From assembly GCA_016191425.1 (NCBI GenBank), contig JACPOR010000022.1, positions 1 to 64,000 of the forward strand: DNA of 64,000 nucleotides. The letters run 5' to 3'. The stretch is from Chloroflexota bacterium. Lineage in GTDB: Bacteria; Chloroflexota; Limnocylindria; Limnocylindrales; CSP1-4. This document shows positions 51,297 to 59,690 of this stretch, one piece after another. Numbering within the stretch: position 1 is the first letter of the stretch; each line of letters begins with the position of its first letter. The notes under the pieces were generated by a model that saw only the letters and a program-made list of their open reading frames with translations, did no database searches and was not told where the DNA came from. A program made the translations under genes and the position numbers.

Positions 51297-52675
51297 CCGA
51301 TCGCCTGGCGGGTCGCCTGATCGCCCTCGGCGTCACCGGGTCGATCGCGGCCTACAAGGCAATCGAGCTGCTCCGGTTGCTCACGGCCGATGGCGCCGAC
51401 GTGGTGGTGATGCTGTCACCGTCCGCCACGAGGTTCGTCGGGCCGCTGTCCTTCGCGGCGCTGTCACGCCATCCGGTCGAGACCGAGATCCTGGACCTCC
51501 TGCCCGACGGGCGGATCGGACACGTCGTCATCGCCGACACCGCCGATGCCCTGGTCGTGGCACCGGCGACCGCCCACTGGCTGGGGTCCATGGCAGCCGG
51601 CCTGGCCGGTGACGTCGTGACGGCGACCTGCCTCGCGACCTCGGCGCCCGTCATTGCGGCGCCGGCGATGGACGGGGACATGTGGACCCATCCCGCGACA
51701 CGGGCCAACGTCCAGCGCCTGCGGTCGGACTTCGGCTACATCGTCGTCGAGCCCGAGTCCGGACCGCTGGCGTCCGGCCAGTCCGGCGTCGGACGGCTCG
51801 CCGACCTGGGCTCGATCGTCGATGCGGTGGTCGAGGCAACCCGGGATCGGCCGGTTCGCCAGCCGGACGAGGCTGCTCGCCCGCCGCTGTCGACCGGGCC
51901 CATCCGCGATTCGGACCTGGTCGGGCGCCATCTCGTGGTGACGGCCGGAGGCACTCGCGAGCCGATCGATCCCGTCAGGTTCATCGGCAATCGGTCAACC
52001 GGGCGCATGGGCGTTGCCGTCGCCGAGGCCGCCCTGGATCGTGGCGCCAGGGTGACGCTCATCGTTGCGGACACGGACGTGCCGCTCCCGACCGACCGAG
52101 CGCATCTGATCCGGGTCGAGACGACCGGCGAGCTGCGGGCCGCCCTCCTCGGGGCGCTGTTCGGCGGCGATGCCCCGCCGGCCGAGGCTCGTTTCGACGC
52201 TCTGGTGATGGCGGCCGCCGTGAGCGACTTCACGCCGGCCCATCCGGCCGAGCGGAAGATCGGTCGCGAGGCTGGCCTGACGCTCGAGCTCCAGGCGACC
52301 CCCGACCTCCTGGCCGAGGCGGGCCGGATCGCCCACGGCCTGGACAGCGGCGGGGCCGAGACGCGGGCCAGGGTCACGCCACGTCCGGTCCTGGTCGGCT
52401 TCGCGGCGGAGACGGGCTCGCTTGGGCGGGCCGCGGCAAAGCTCGCGCGCAAGGGCGTCGACCTGCTTGTCGTGAATGATGTCAGCGAGCCGGGTTCCGG
52501 GTTCGGAACGGACACCAACCGCGTCGAGGTCCTGGGCGCGGCCGGCGACCGGACGGCGCTGCCTCTCCTCTCGAAGCGCGAGGTGGCCGATCGGCTCCTG
52601 GACCGAATCGCCGAGATGTTGGACTCCCGCGATGCCGAGGCGCAGACTGCCGCCATGCACGAGCCACCACGATGA
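51293..52675 (+). CDS. coaBC: phosphopantothenoylcysteine decarboxylase / phosphopantothenate-cysteine ligase
   Basis: A 460-residue bifunctional flavoprotein. CoaC (~1-185): GVTGSIAAYKAIELLR, catalytic His in IGHVVIADTADALVVAPATA, and APAMDGDMW. CoaB (~210-455): VTAGGTREPIDPVRFIGNRSTGRMG, MAAAVSDFTPAHPAERKI and VVNDVSEPGSGFGTDTN. Two CoaC positions differ from the E. coli type: the Asn of PAMN is Asp, and the Cys of the C-terminal flap (LACG) is Ser in LASGQSGVGRL. Actinobacterial relatives also vary here, so activity is likely retained by an altered flap. The GTG start at 51293 is fixed by the overlap with coaX. Confidence 0.93.
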   Translation: MTDRLAGRLIALGVTGSIAAYKAIELLRLLTADGADVVVMLSPSATRFVGPLSFAALSRHPVETEILDLLPDGRIGHVVIADTADALVVAPATAHWLGSMAAGLAGDVVTATCLATSAPVIAAPAMDGDMWTHPATRANVQRLRSDFGYIVVEPESGPLASGQSGVGRLADLGSIVDAVVEATRDRPVRQPDEAARPPLSTGPIRDSDLVGRHLVVTAGGTREPIDPVRFIGNRSTGRMGVAVAEAALDRGARVTLIVADTDVPLPTDRAHLIRVETTGELRAALLGALFGGDAPPAEARFDALVMAAAVSDFTPAHPAERKIGREAGLTLELQATPDLLAEAGRIAHGLDSGGAETRARVTPRPVLVGFAAETGSLGRAAAKLARKGVDLLVVNDVSEPGSGFGTDTNRVEVLGAAGDRTALPLLSKREVADRLLDRIAEMLDSRDAEAQTAAMHEPPR

Positions 52676-52756
52676 GCGCCACCGGCAAGATGAGCGCCAC
52701 CGGCAAGAGAAACGCGGCACGATGAACGCCACGGGCACGACAAACGCGACGGGCCG
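52671..52756. repeat. 18-bp degenerate repeat spanning coaBC stop and panB start
   Basis: GATGAGCGCCACCGGCAA occurs perfectly at 52671 and 52689; diverged copies follow at ~52707, 52721 (GATGAACGCCACGGGCAC) and 52739. The coaBC stop codon lies in the first unit and the panB ATG in the fourth. Confidence 0.8.
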
Positions 52757-53717
52757 GCCTGTCCGCCGGCTCACGGTCACCGACATCCTCCGCATGCATG
52801 CCGATGGCGAGCAGTTGCCGATGCTGACGGCTTATGACTATCCGACGGCGCGGATCCTCGACGAGGCGGGTATCCCGATGCTCCTTGTCGGCGACTCCCT
52901 GGGCCAGGTCATGCTCGGGTACGACTCCACGGTCCGCGTGACGATGACCGAGATGCTCCACCACACGGCGGCCGTCGTCCGCGGGACCCGGAGAGCCCTC
53001 GTCATCGGTGACATGCCCTTCCTCTCCTACGCTTCGACCGACGACGCGGTCGCCAACGCGGGCCGGTTCCTCCGCGAGGCGGGTGCCACGGCCGTCAAGG
53101 TCGAGGGCGGGGTCCGCAGTACGCGCACCATCGAGGCCATCGTCCGAGCCGGCATACCGGTCATGGGCCACATCGGCTGGACGCCGCAGTCCGAGCACGG
53201 CATGGGCGGCAAGGTCCGCGTCCAGGGCAAGAACCGCGAGTCCGCCCGGGCGCTGCTCTCGGACGCAATCGCCATCCAGGAGGCGGGGGCCTTTGCGATG
53301 GTGCTCGAGTTGATACCGGAGCAACTCGCCGCCACCATCACGTCGCGCCTGCGGATCCCCACGATCGGCATCGGCGCGGGCGCCGGCTGCAGTGGCCAGG
53401 TCCAGGTCATCACCGACCTGCTGGGCATGGGCGATTTCTCTCCACGCCACGCCCGCAGGTACGCGGATCTCCTGGGCGCCATCCGGTCGGCCGCCGAGAC
53501 GTGGGCCGCGGACGTCAAGGTCGGCACGTTCCCGGGTCCAGCGGAAACCGTGCGAATGGACGAGGGCACGCTCAACGAGGTCCTCGGCCGCACGCCCGAG
53601 GATCGCGCGTCACGTGAGCCTCGTGCCGGCGACCAGGCGGGCGACCAGGCCGGTGACCGGGCCGACGGCCGGGCCGATCGTCTCGGCGCCGGGATCCCGC
53701 TGGATCGAGACCTCTGA
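52722..53717 (+). CDS. panB: 3-methyl-2-oxobutanoate hydroxymethyltransferase
   Basis: A 331-residue TIM-barrel enzyme making ketopantoate. MLTAYDYPTARILDEAGIPMLLVGDSLG, VKVEGG, GHIGWTPQSEHGMGG and IPTIGIGAGAGCSGQVQV are conserved. The N-terminus (NATGTTNATGRP) is encoded by the 18-bp repeat, and the C-terminus ends in an Asp/Gly/Arg-rich tail (GDQAGDQAGDRADGRADR), both outside the fold. No strong Shine-Dalgarno is seen. Confidence 0.95.
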   Translation: MNATGTTNATGRPVRRLTVTDILRMHADGEQLPMLTAYDYPTARILDEAGIPMLLVGDSLGQVMLGYDSTVRVTMTEMLHHTAAVVRGTRRALVIGDMPFLSYASTDDAVANAGRFLREAGATAVKVEGGVRSTRTIEAIVRAGIPVMGHIGWTPQSEHGMGGKVRVQGKNRESARALLSDAIAIQEAGAFAMVLELIPEQLAATITSRLRIPTIGIGAGAGCSGQVQVITDLLGMGDFSPRHARRYADLLGAIRSAAETWAADVKVGTFPGPAETVRMDEGTLNEVLGRTPEDRASREPRAGDQAGDQAGDRADGRADRLGAGIPLDRDL

Positions 53718-53721
53718 CCGC

Positions 53722-54561
53722 TTGACCACACTGGTCGTCAGGACGCGCGCAGATCTGCGCGCGGCCCTCGCGGATAGCCCGCGTCCCATCGGCCTCGTGC
53801 CGACGATGGGTTGGCTGCACGATGGCCACCGCGCCCTCATGCGCCGAGCCCGGGCCGCCGATCGGACCACCGTCGTCTCGATCTTCGTGAACCCGCGCCA
53901 GTTCGGTGATCCCTCGGATCTCGCCCAGTACCCGCGGAACGAAACCCGCGACGTGGCGATGTGCGAAGCAGAGGGCGTCGATCTCGTGTTCGCCCCGGCC
54001 GTCGACGAGGTCTACCCGCCGGGATTCGACACCAGCGTCATCGTCGGCTCTATCGCCGAGCCCCTCGAGGGCGCCGCCCGGCCCGGCCACTTCCCGGGGG
54101 TCGCGACCGTGGTCGCCATCCTCTTCGGACTGGTCCGGGCCGAGCGGGCCTACTTCGGCCAGAAGGACGCCCAGCAGGTAGCCGTCATCCGGCGGATGGC
54201 CCTCGACCTCGCGATCCCCACGGAGGTCGTGGCCTGCCCGACGGTCCGCGAGGCGGATGGGCTGGCCATGTCATCCCGCAACGTCCACCTGTCGCCCGCC
54301 GAGCGCGCGGCAGCCCCCGTGCTCAGGACCGCGCTGCTCGTCGCGCGCGAGGCATGGGCCAATGGCGAACGCTCGGGCGAGGTCCTCCGGCATCGGATGC
54401 GCGCCCAGCTCGCCGAGGAGCCCCTCGCGAACGTCGAGTACGTGTCGTGCGCCGATGGTTCGACGCTTGCCGAGCTCGAGCGTGTCGACGGTCCGGCGCT
54501 GCTGTCCCTGGCGGTCCGCTTCGGATCGACCCGCCTCATCGACAACGAGCCGCTCGGCTGA
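53722..54561 (+). CDS. panC: pantothenate synthetase
   Basis: A 279-residue enzyme joining pantoate and beta-alanine with ATP. PTMGWLHDGHRALMRRA holds the HxGH nucleotide motif; GHFPGVATVVAILF, YFGQKDAQQVAVIRRM and MSSRNVHLSP are intact. The TTG at 53722, four bases after panB stops, is the only plausible start near the domain; no ATG or GTG is available in frame there. panD is not in the window. Confidence 0.93.
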   Translation: MTTLVVRTRADLRAALADSPRPIGLVPTMGWLHDGHRALMRRARAADRTTVVSIFVNPRQFGDPSDLAQYPRNETRDVAMCEAEGVDLVFAPAVDEVYPPGFDTSVIVGSIAEPLEGAARPGHFPGVATVVAILFGLVRAERAYFGQKDAQQVAVIRRMALDLAIPTEVVACPTVREADGLAMSSRNVHLSPAERAAAPVLRTALLVAREAWANGERSGEVLRHRMRAQLAEEPLANVEYVSCADGSTLAELERVDGPALLSLAVRFGSTRLIDNEPLG

Positions 54562-54591
54562 GCGGCAGGACGTCGTTCAGCCTTTCGCCCC

Positions 54592-55755
54592 TCAGGCGAC
54601 TGGATGGCCCTCCCTCGCAACCGAGAGGATCCGGTCGACATCGAGGTTCTCGGCGACGAGCCGCTTGATCAGTTCGATCTTCACGAGATCCGCGGGGTGG
54701 GTCTTGACGAGGAGGTCGTGGACCTCCGAGGTCACCGCGTACGTGTCCTCGACGACCAGCGTCGCGAACAGGTCCGCTCGCCGGATGGCCTCGATCACGG
54801 CCGGGCGCGGACGATATCCACCCGTGAGCACGAGGCCGATGGCTGCGCCCTCATGCTCGTCGACGTTCACGCGGTCGGGCGTCGCTTCGCGCTCGCCGTG
54901 GTCAGGACGATCCCTGACCCCGAGCTGATGGGCGGTCGTGAGGGTGAGGATCACGTCCTCGCGGTCACCCGGAACAATCACCAGGGTTCCCGGCCCGACG
55001 CGCTCGAGCATGTGTCGCGGTTCCATCGCCCCCACCGCCACGCCGTCGATCACCCGCTCCAGGTCGGGGCCTTCGTGGAGAACCTCCCCATGCACTCCTT
55101 CGAGGATCATCTCGAGTGTCGGGTTCGAGAGGATCGAACGGATGGGCAGGACGCCGAGCAGCGGGATGTCGTATGGCGCCAGTCCGGCGGCGATGACAGC
55201 CGCGATTCCCGGCTGCGCGGCGACGTCCACCTTGTTCACGATCGCCCCGGCGACGTGCACGCCGTTGGCCCGAAACAGCGCCGCATTGAGGACGATCTCA
55301 TCGATCGGGCGGCCGACGCCACCTTCGCTGACGATGATCGTTGGTGATCCGAGCAGCGCTGCGACCCGGGCATTCGACAGGCCGATGACGGCGCCGACAC
55401 CGGCATGGCCGGTGCCCTCGATGAGGAGCAGGTCGTGATCGGTGTACTGCGCCTGGGCGTGCTGGATCCGGGATCCCAGGTCCTCGACCACCTGCCCGGC
55501 GATGTACTTCTTCGTGAAGCCCCGCGGAATGTGGATCGGGCTCATGGCGCTGTACGGCTCGGCCAGGCCGAAGGTCTCATGCATCAGGACGGCATCCTCG
55601 TCCGCCGGTTCGCCGTGATCGATGACGGTTCGCTGGCCGACGGGCTTCATGAACCCGGCCCGCAGACCGCGCGCGAGGAACCCGTTCAGCAACCCGAGCG
55701 ATGTTGTCGTCTTGCCGCGGTTCTGTCCGGTTGCCGCGAGGTAGAGCTGGCGCAT
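54592..55755 (-). CDS. BioD-like P-loop / DRTGG-domain protein
   Basis: A 387-residue protein with the architecture of the N-terminal part of long phosphotransacetylases. It starts with a dethiobiotin-synthetase-like P-loop domain (ATGQNRGKTTTSLGLLNGFLARG, KPVGQ, LLLIEGTGHAGVG). A DRTGG-like region follows (LLGVLPIRSILSNPTLEMI). No phosphotransacetylase catalytic domain is attached. The role is unknown; a regulatory or cobyrinate-synthase-like function has been suggested for relatives. The ATG sits inside the first unit of a 14-bp repeat. Confidence 0.8.
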   Translation of the reverse strand: MRQLYLAATGQNRGKTTTSLGLLNGFLARGLRAGFMKPVGQRTVIDHGEPADEDAVLMHETFGLAEPYSAMSPIHIPRGFTKKYIAGQVVEDLGSRIQHAQAQYTDHDLLLIEGTGHAGVGAVIGLSNARVAALLGSPTIIVSEGGVGRPIDEIVLNAALFRANGVHVAGAIVNKVDVAAQPGIAAVIAAGLAPYDIPLLGVLPIRSILSNPTLEMILEGVHGEVLHEGPDLERVIDGVAVGAMEPRHMLERVGPGTLVIVPGDREDVILTLTTAHQLGVRDRPDHGEREATPDRVNVDEHEGAAIGLVLTGGYRPRPAVIEAIRRADLFATLVVEDTYAVTSEVHDLLVKTHPADLVKIELIKRLVAENLDVDRILSVAREGHPVA

Positions 55756-55965
55756 CAGTGCGGGAGCATCAGTGCGGGAGCATCCGTGCGGGAGCATCCG
55801 TGCGGCGCCATCAGGGCTGCTGCATCAGGGCTGGCGCACCCGTGCGGCGCCATCAGGGGCTGGTGCATCAGGGCTGGCGCATCAGGGCTGGCGCCATCAG
55901 GGCTGGCGCACCCGTGCGGCGCCATCCGGGCTGGTGCATCAGGGCTGGCGCATCGGGCGATCCGG
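55752..55965. repeat. 14-bp-based repeat cluster upstream of the BioD-like gene
   Basis: GCATCAGTGCGGGA is repeated at 55752 and 55766, then as GCATCCGTGCGGGA at 55780 and 55794. To about 55965 the DNA consists of shuffled variants of GCATCAGGGCTGGC and CACCCGTGCGGCGCCATC. The start codon of the BioD-like gene (CAT, 55753-55755) belongs to the first unit. Confidence 0.88.
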
Positions 55966-55998
55966 CCGCGGATTGGCGTCTCCTGGCCACGGTCGAGC

Positions 55999-56604
55999 CT
56001 AGGAGTGGGCCGCGGTCTTGCGCTCGATCAGCTGGACGCCATCCCGCAACCGCGCCAGGGTGTCCGCGTCGACGGCGTCCGATTCGAGGTACGGGCCCAG
56101 GCGATCCATGACGTCCGCGACCAGGCTCAGGAAGACGACCGCGTCGGCGACGAAGAACTGCGGCTCGTTGTTATACCGGACGAGCGTCAGGCGACCTTGG
56201 AGGACGCGGCGCTCCTCGACGTGCGCGATCTGGGTTGCGAAGTTGTGGCCCTGGATCCCATCCGGGTTGTTGAGGAAGTTGAGGGCGTTGTCGATCGCCA
56301 GGCCGAACCGCGCTCTCCACGCCACGAGGCGTTCATGGACATCGGGCGGGATCCGGACCTCGGCGACTTCGTCGAAGACCTCCGGAGCAACGGTCAGGAG
56401 CCCGACCAGCGTGGTCCCGGCCCGGGCCCCGAGCATGACCTGGAGGCTGCGCTCGAGCGTGAAAACCTCGGAATCGAAGCGCGGGCTCGTGATGACGTCC
56501 GTCAGCAGGTCCTCGACGTTGTCGAGCGTGCCCGGCTCGACGACCGCGTTGGCGAGATGGCCGATCTCTTCCTTGAACAGGAACTTCTCTTCGTGATCGA
56601 GCAT
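55999..56604 (-). CDS. conserved hypothetical protein
   Basis: A 201-residue, mostly helical acidic protein (KEEIGHLANAVVEPGTLDNVEDLLTDVI; FGLAIDNALNFLNNPDGIQGHNF; FFVADAVVFLSLVADVMDRL). I recognise no family. It lies upstream of the BioD-like gene on the same strand, separated by the repeat cluster, and has a 560-bp gene-free region before it. Confidence 0.6.
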   Translation of the reverse strand: MLDHEEKFLFKEEIGHLANAVVEPGTLDNVEDLLTDVITSPRFDSEVFTLERSLQVMLGARAGTTLVGLLTVAPEVFDEVAEVRIPPDVHERLVAWRARFGLAIDNALNFLNNPDGIQGHNFATQIAHVEERRVLQGRLTLVRYNNEPQFFVADAVVFLSLVADVMDRLGPYLESDAVDADTLARLRDGVQLIERKTAAHS

Positions 56605-56938
56605 GCGACAACTCTACATCGAACCGTCCAGCGGCCTGTCGAACGGGGATCAGACTGCGCACCCGCCTCGGGCGCCACTTCCGCGCCGCCGCCCCGGCAG
56701 CGCCTTCGCAGCCCGGGTATTCCGAGAAGGATTAGGAAGCAGGCAAAACACGCCGACCGCGCGGGTCCGGCCCACGCCAGACAGGCGCCCGGCCCTGAAT
56801 CGTGTGGGGTTGCGTTCGATGCAGTGCCCGGCAGGCATAGCGGGACCGTTTAATCCGGCAAACTAGCCGCTGCGCGGGAGATGGCGACCCGAGGCACGGT
56901 GACAGCGCCCCCATAAGCCTTCTTGGAATAACGCGACC

Positions 56939-57127
56939 AACAGCACCCGTCGCGTCGGCGGTCCGGAAGGAATAGCCGGCCGTCGCGTCGGCGGCTCGGG
57001 TTCGGGCAACAGCACCCGTCGCGTCGGCGGCTCGGGTTCGAGGAACGGCCGGCCCGGGAGGAGTAGCCGGCCGACCGTCGGCAATCGTCGCACCGGTCCG
57101 GGTTCGAGGAACGGCCGGCCCGGGAGG
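56939..57127. repeat. mosaic repeat cluster downstream of gdhA
   Basis: CGTCGCGTCGGCGG occurs three times (from 56948, 56981 and 57017), twice preceded by CAGCACC; GGTTCGAGGAACGGCCGGCC with CGGGAGG occurs at about 57034 and 57101; AGCCGGCCG occurs at 56973 and 57065. The modules are arranged irregularly rather than strictly head to tail. Confidence 0.8.
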
Positions 57128-57139
57128 GCCGGCCGTTCC
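57108..57139 (-). terminator. perfect 14-bp hairpin after gdhA
   Basis: GGAACGGCCGGCCC pairs with GGGCCGGCCGTTCC across a 4-base loop, 28 bp past the gdhA stop. No T-run follows, so it may act as a pause, an RNA 3' stabiliser or part of the repeat cluster rather than a classical terminator. Confidence 0.5.
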
Positions 57140-57167
57140 AGGTTCGACGTTCAGTCGAGGGGGGCGA

Positions 57168-58433
57168 TCACGGGTAGAGGCCGCGCATGGCCATGGCGTC
57201 CGCAACGCGCTCGACGGCGAGCAGATACGCGGCGGTCCGCATGTCGCACTGCTCGCGACGGGCGATGGCGAGGACGGACGTGAAGGCCTTGACCATGATC
57301 TCCTTGAGCTTCTCGTTGACAGTCGCCTCGCTCCAGTGGTCGCGGTTCAGGTCCTGGACCCACTCGAAGTAGGACACCGTGACACCGCCCGCATTGCAGA
57401 GGATGTCCGGGATCATGAACTTGGACTTCTTCCAGAGGATCCTGTCCGCCTCGGGCGTGGTCGGTCCGTTGGCCGCCTCGGCGATCAGACGGGCCTTGAC
57501 CCGGTCGGCATTCTCGGCCGTGATCTGGTTTTCGAGGGCCGCCGGGATGAGGATCTCGCAGTCGACCTCGAGGACGGCTTCGCTCGAGACGTCGATCGCT
57601 CCCGGGAAGCCCTGGACCGTACCGTGCTCCTGCTTCCAGGCGATGACCTTGGCGACATCAAGCCCGCTCGCGTTGTGGATCCCGCCGGTCGAGTCTGAAA
57701 CGGCAACGACCGTCGAACCCTCGGCCGTGATCAGCGTCGCCGCGATGGAGCCGGCATTGCCGAACCCCTGGACCGCGACGCGGGCCTTCTTGAGCTCGAT
57801 CCCGAGGTGGCGGGCCGCCTCGATGATGCAGAAGACCGTGCCCCTCGCAGTGGCCTCGTTCCGTCCCTCCGAGCCGCCCAGGCTGATGGGCTTGCCGGTC
57901 ACGACCCCGGGCACGGTGTACCCGGCATGCATGGAATAGGTGTCCATCATCCAGGCCATGATCTGGGAGTTGGTGTTGACGTCGGGGGCCGGAATGTCCT
58001 TCTCCGGCCCGATGAGAATTTCGATCTCGGTGAAGAAGCGGCGGGTGAGCGCTTCGACTTCGCGGAGCGACAGCTGCTTCGGGTCGACGATCACGCCGCC
58101 CTTGCCGCCGCCGTAGGGGATGCCGACGACCGCGCACTTCCAGGTCATCCACATGGCGAGCGCCTTGACCTCGTCGCGGGAGACGTTCTGGTGGTAGCGA
58201 ATGCCGCCCTTGGCGGGTCCACGGCCCAGGTTGTGCTGGACTCGGTAGCCAGTGAAGACGCGGACGGATCCGTCGTCCATGTGCACCGGGAAGTGCACGG
58301 TCAACTCGCGGCGCGGTTCGCGCAACACGGCTCGCATGCCGACATCAAGACCGAGTCGCTCGGCGGCGAGGTCGAATTGCTGCTGCGCCACGGACCACGG
58401 ATTGATCGGGACGGTGGCGGGCTCGGTGGTCAT
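57168..58433 (-). CDS. gdhA: glutamate dehydrogenase (Glu/Leu/Phe/Val family)
   Basis: A 421-residue hexameric-type enzyme interconverting glutamate and 2-oxoglutarate plus ammonia. The catalytic Lys is in VVGIPYGGGKGGVIVDPK, GPAKGGIRYH precedes it, DIPAPDVNTN follows, and the NAD(P) fold begins VAVQGFGNAGS. The length and motifs fit the NAD-type bacterial/archaeal enzyme; cofactor preference is not clear. A TATACT at 58577-58572 (minus strand) could be its -10. Confidence 0.94.
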   Translation of the reverse strand: MTTEPATVPINPWSVAQQQFDLAAERLGLDVGMRAVLREPRRELTVHFPVHMDDGSVRVFTGYRVQHNLGRGPAKGGIRYHQNVSRDEVKALAMWMTWKCAVVGIPYGGGKGGVIVDPKQLSLREVEALTRRFFTEIEILIGPEKDIPAPDVNTNSQIMAWMMDTYSMHAGYTVPGVVTGKPISLGGSEGRNEATARGTVFCIIEAARHLGIELKKARVAVQGFGNAGSIAATLITAEGSTVVAVSDSTGGIHNASGLDVAKVIAWKQEHGTVQGFPGAIDVSSEAVLEVDCEILIPAALENQITAENADRVKARLIAEAANGPTTPEADRILWKKSKFMIPDILCNAGGVTVSYFEWVQDLNRDHWSEATVNEKLKEIMVKAFTSVLAIARREQCDMRTAAYLLAVERVADAMAMRGLYP

Positions 58434-58691
58434 TGAGAGGACTTCCTCCGGTTCGATCCGGTGCGTGCCGAACCGATGCTGAGCCGTCTCCCGGACGACC
58501 CCACGGTGCGCGACGTGTCCGACTCTCGGATGTCCGACTCTCGGAACGCCTCACGCGCGAAATGCGCTGGGAGTATAGCCGCCGTCGGCGCGGTCCGACA
58601 CCTGCCGGAATCCCGTTCGCAACCGGGCCGCAACCTTCAACCACCCGGGCCAAACGGCCCGGCCCGGCCGTGACCCTGGGACCGGGAGAGC

Positions 58692-59546
58692 CTATGCGGG
58701 ATGGTAGAGGGCCACCGCTCCTACGCACCCGGGCCCGAGGTGCGGCCCGACGGACGGACCCACCAGATTGATGGAGACCATGGACGGATCGATGCCACCC
58801 GGGATCCGCGCGACGAGCTGGTCACGGAACGCCTCGACATCGGCATTGGTGGTGTGCAGCACGGCGAGGCGCTCGATGGGTCGGGCCGTGAGCATCTCGA
58901 TGATCCGTTCCCGGGCCTTGCCGCGCGTTCGGACCTTGTCGGCCACTTCGACCTTGCCGTCCTTGACATCGATGATCGGCTTGAGCGAGAGGAGCGTGCC
59001 GATGGCCGCCTGGGCTGCGCTGATCCGCCCTCCCCGCTTGAGGTACTCGACCGTGTCGAGGGCCACGGTCATCGCGATGTCGGAACGGCGGGTCTCGCAG
59101 GTTCGGGCGATCCGGTCGGCCGTCGCACCGTCGGCGGCCGTGCGGACGGCGAGCTCGGCCAGCACGCTTTCGCACATCGAGGCGCCCATCGAGTCGACGA
59201 TGCGGATCTCCCTGTCCGGCAGCATGCCCTTCGCGACCTCCGCGCTCTTGATGGTCCCGGAGAGGGTGCCGGCAACGTGGATCGACACGATCGCGTCGGC
59301 GCCAGCGTCGAAGGCGGCCTGATAGGCAGCCAAAAAGTCTCCCGGTGCGGACGCGGCCGTGGTTGGAAACGGCGCGTCCGGGGCCGTCATCCTGGACCAG
59401 AAGTCGACCGTCGACAGATCGACGCCGGCCCTGAACGTCTCCGCTCCGAAGCTGACGGCGAGCGGAACGATGGTGATGCCCAGCTCGGCGGCGCGTCCCG
59501 GCTCCATATCGGACGCCGAGTCCGTGACGATGGCGACGTGGCTCAC
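58692..59546 (-). CDS. DegV-family fatty-acid-binding protein
   Basis: A 284-residue DegV protein: VAIVTDSASDMEPGRAAELGITIVPLAVSFG at the N-terminus, the TTAASAPGDF and HVAGTLSGT lipid-head-binding segments, and YLKRGGRISAAQAAIGTLLSLKPII. Members (FakB) deliver fatty acids to FakA kinase; no fakA is nearby. GTG start with GGGAGGGAG seven bases upstream. Confidence 0.9.
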   Translation of the reverse strand: MSHVAIVTDSASDMEPGRAAELGITIVPLAVSFGAETFRAGVDLSTVDFWSRMTAPDAPFPTTAASAPGDFLAAYQAAFDAGADAIVSIHVAGTLSGTIKSAEVAKGMLPDREIRIVDSMGASMCESVLAELAVRTAADGATADRIARTCETRRSDIAMTVALDTVEYLKRGGRISAAQAAIGTLLSLKPIIDVKDGKVEVADKVRTRGKARERIIEMLTARPIERLAVLHTTNADVEAFRDQLVARIPGGIDPSMVSINLVGPSVGPHLGPGCVGAVALYHPA

Positions 59547-59678
59547 TGGCTCTCCCTCCCGAGGCAGCAGCGTGGTTGGGTGCGCAGCCCTGCGTTGCCG
59601 GGATCATACGGGCCACGCGTCGCCGCCGAAACAGATTCGTACGGGCGCCGACAGCCGCATTCCCCCACAGCGACCGGC

Positions 59679-59684
59679 TACCCT
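59679..59684 (+). promoter_or_regulatory. -10 element for the MFS gene, leaderless type
   Basis: TACCCT ends six bases before the ATG, the same spacing as at coaX. No Shine-Dalgarno-like sequence intervenes. Confidence 0.45.
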
Positions 59685-59690
59685 TCCCAG

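Larger units (their letters stand above)
56605..57167. other. gene-free region, partly less G+C-rich, with repeats
   Basis: No convincing frame. The left half (56,640-56,930) contains less G+C-rich patches such as GTTTAATCCGGCAAACTAGCCG and several short complementary segments, suggestive of structured RNA, but I could match it to no riboswitch or RNA family. The right half is the repeat cluster and hairpin listed next. Confidence 0.45.

Noticed and set aside
56770-56930. Cobalamin or c-di-AMP riboswitch
   Set aside because: Fragments such as TTTAATCCGGCAAACTAG looked suggestive, but the defining boxes of neither class are present.
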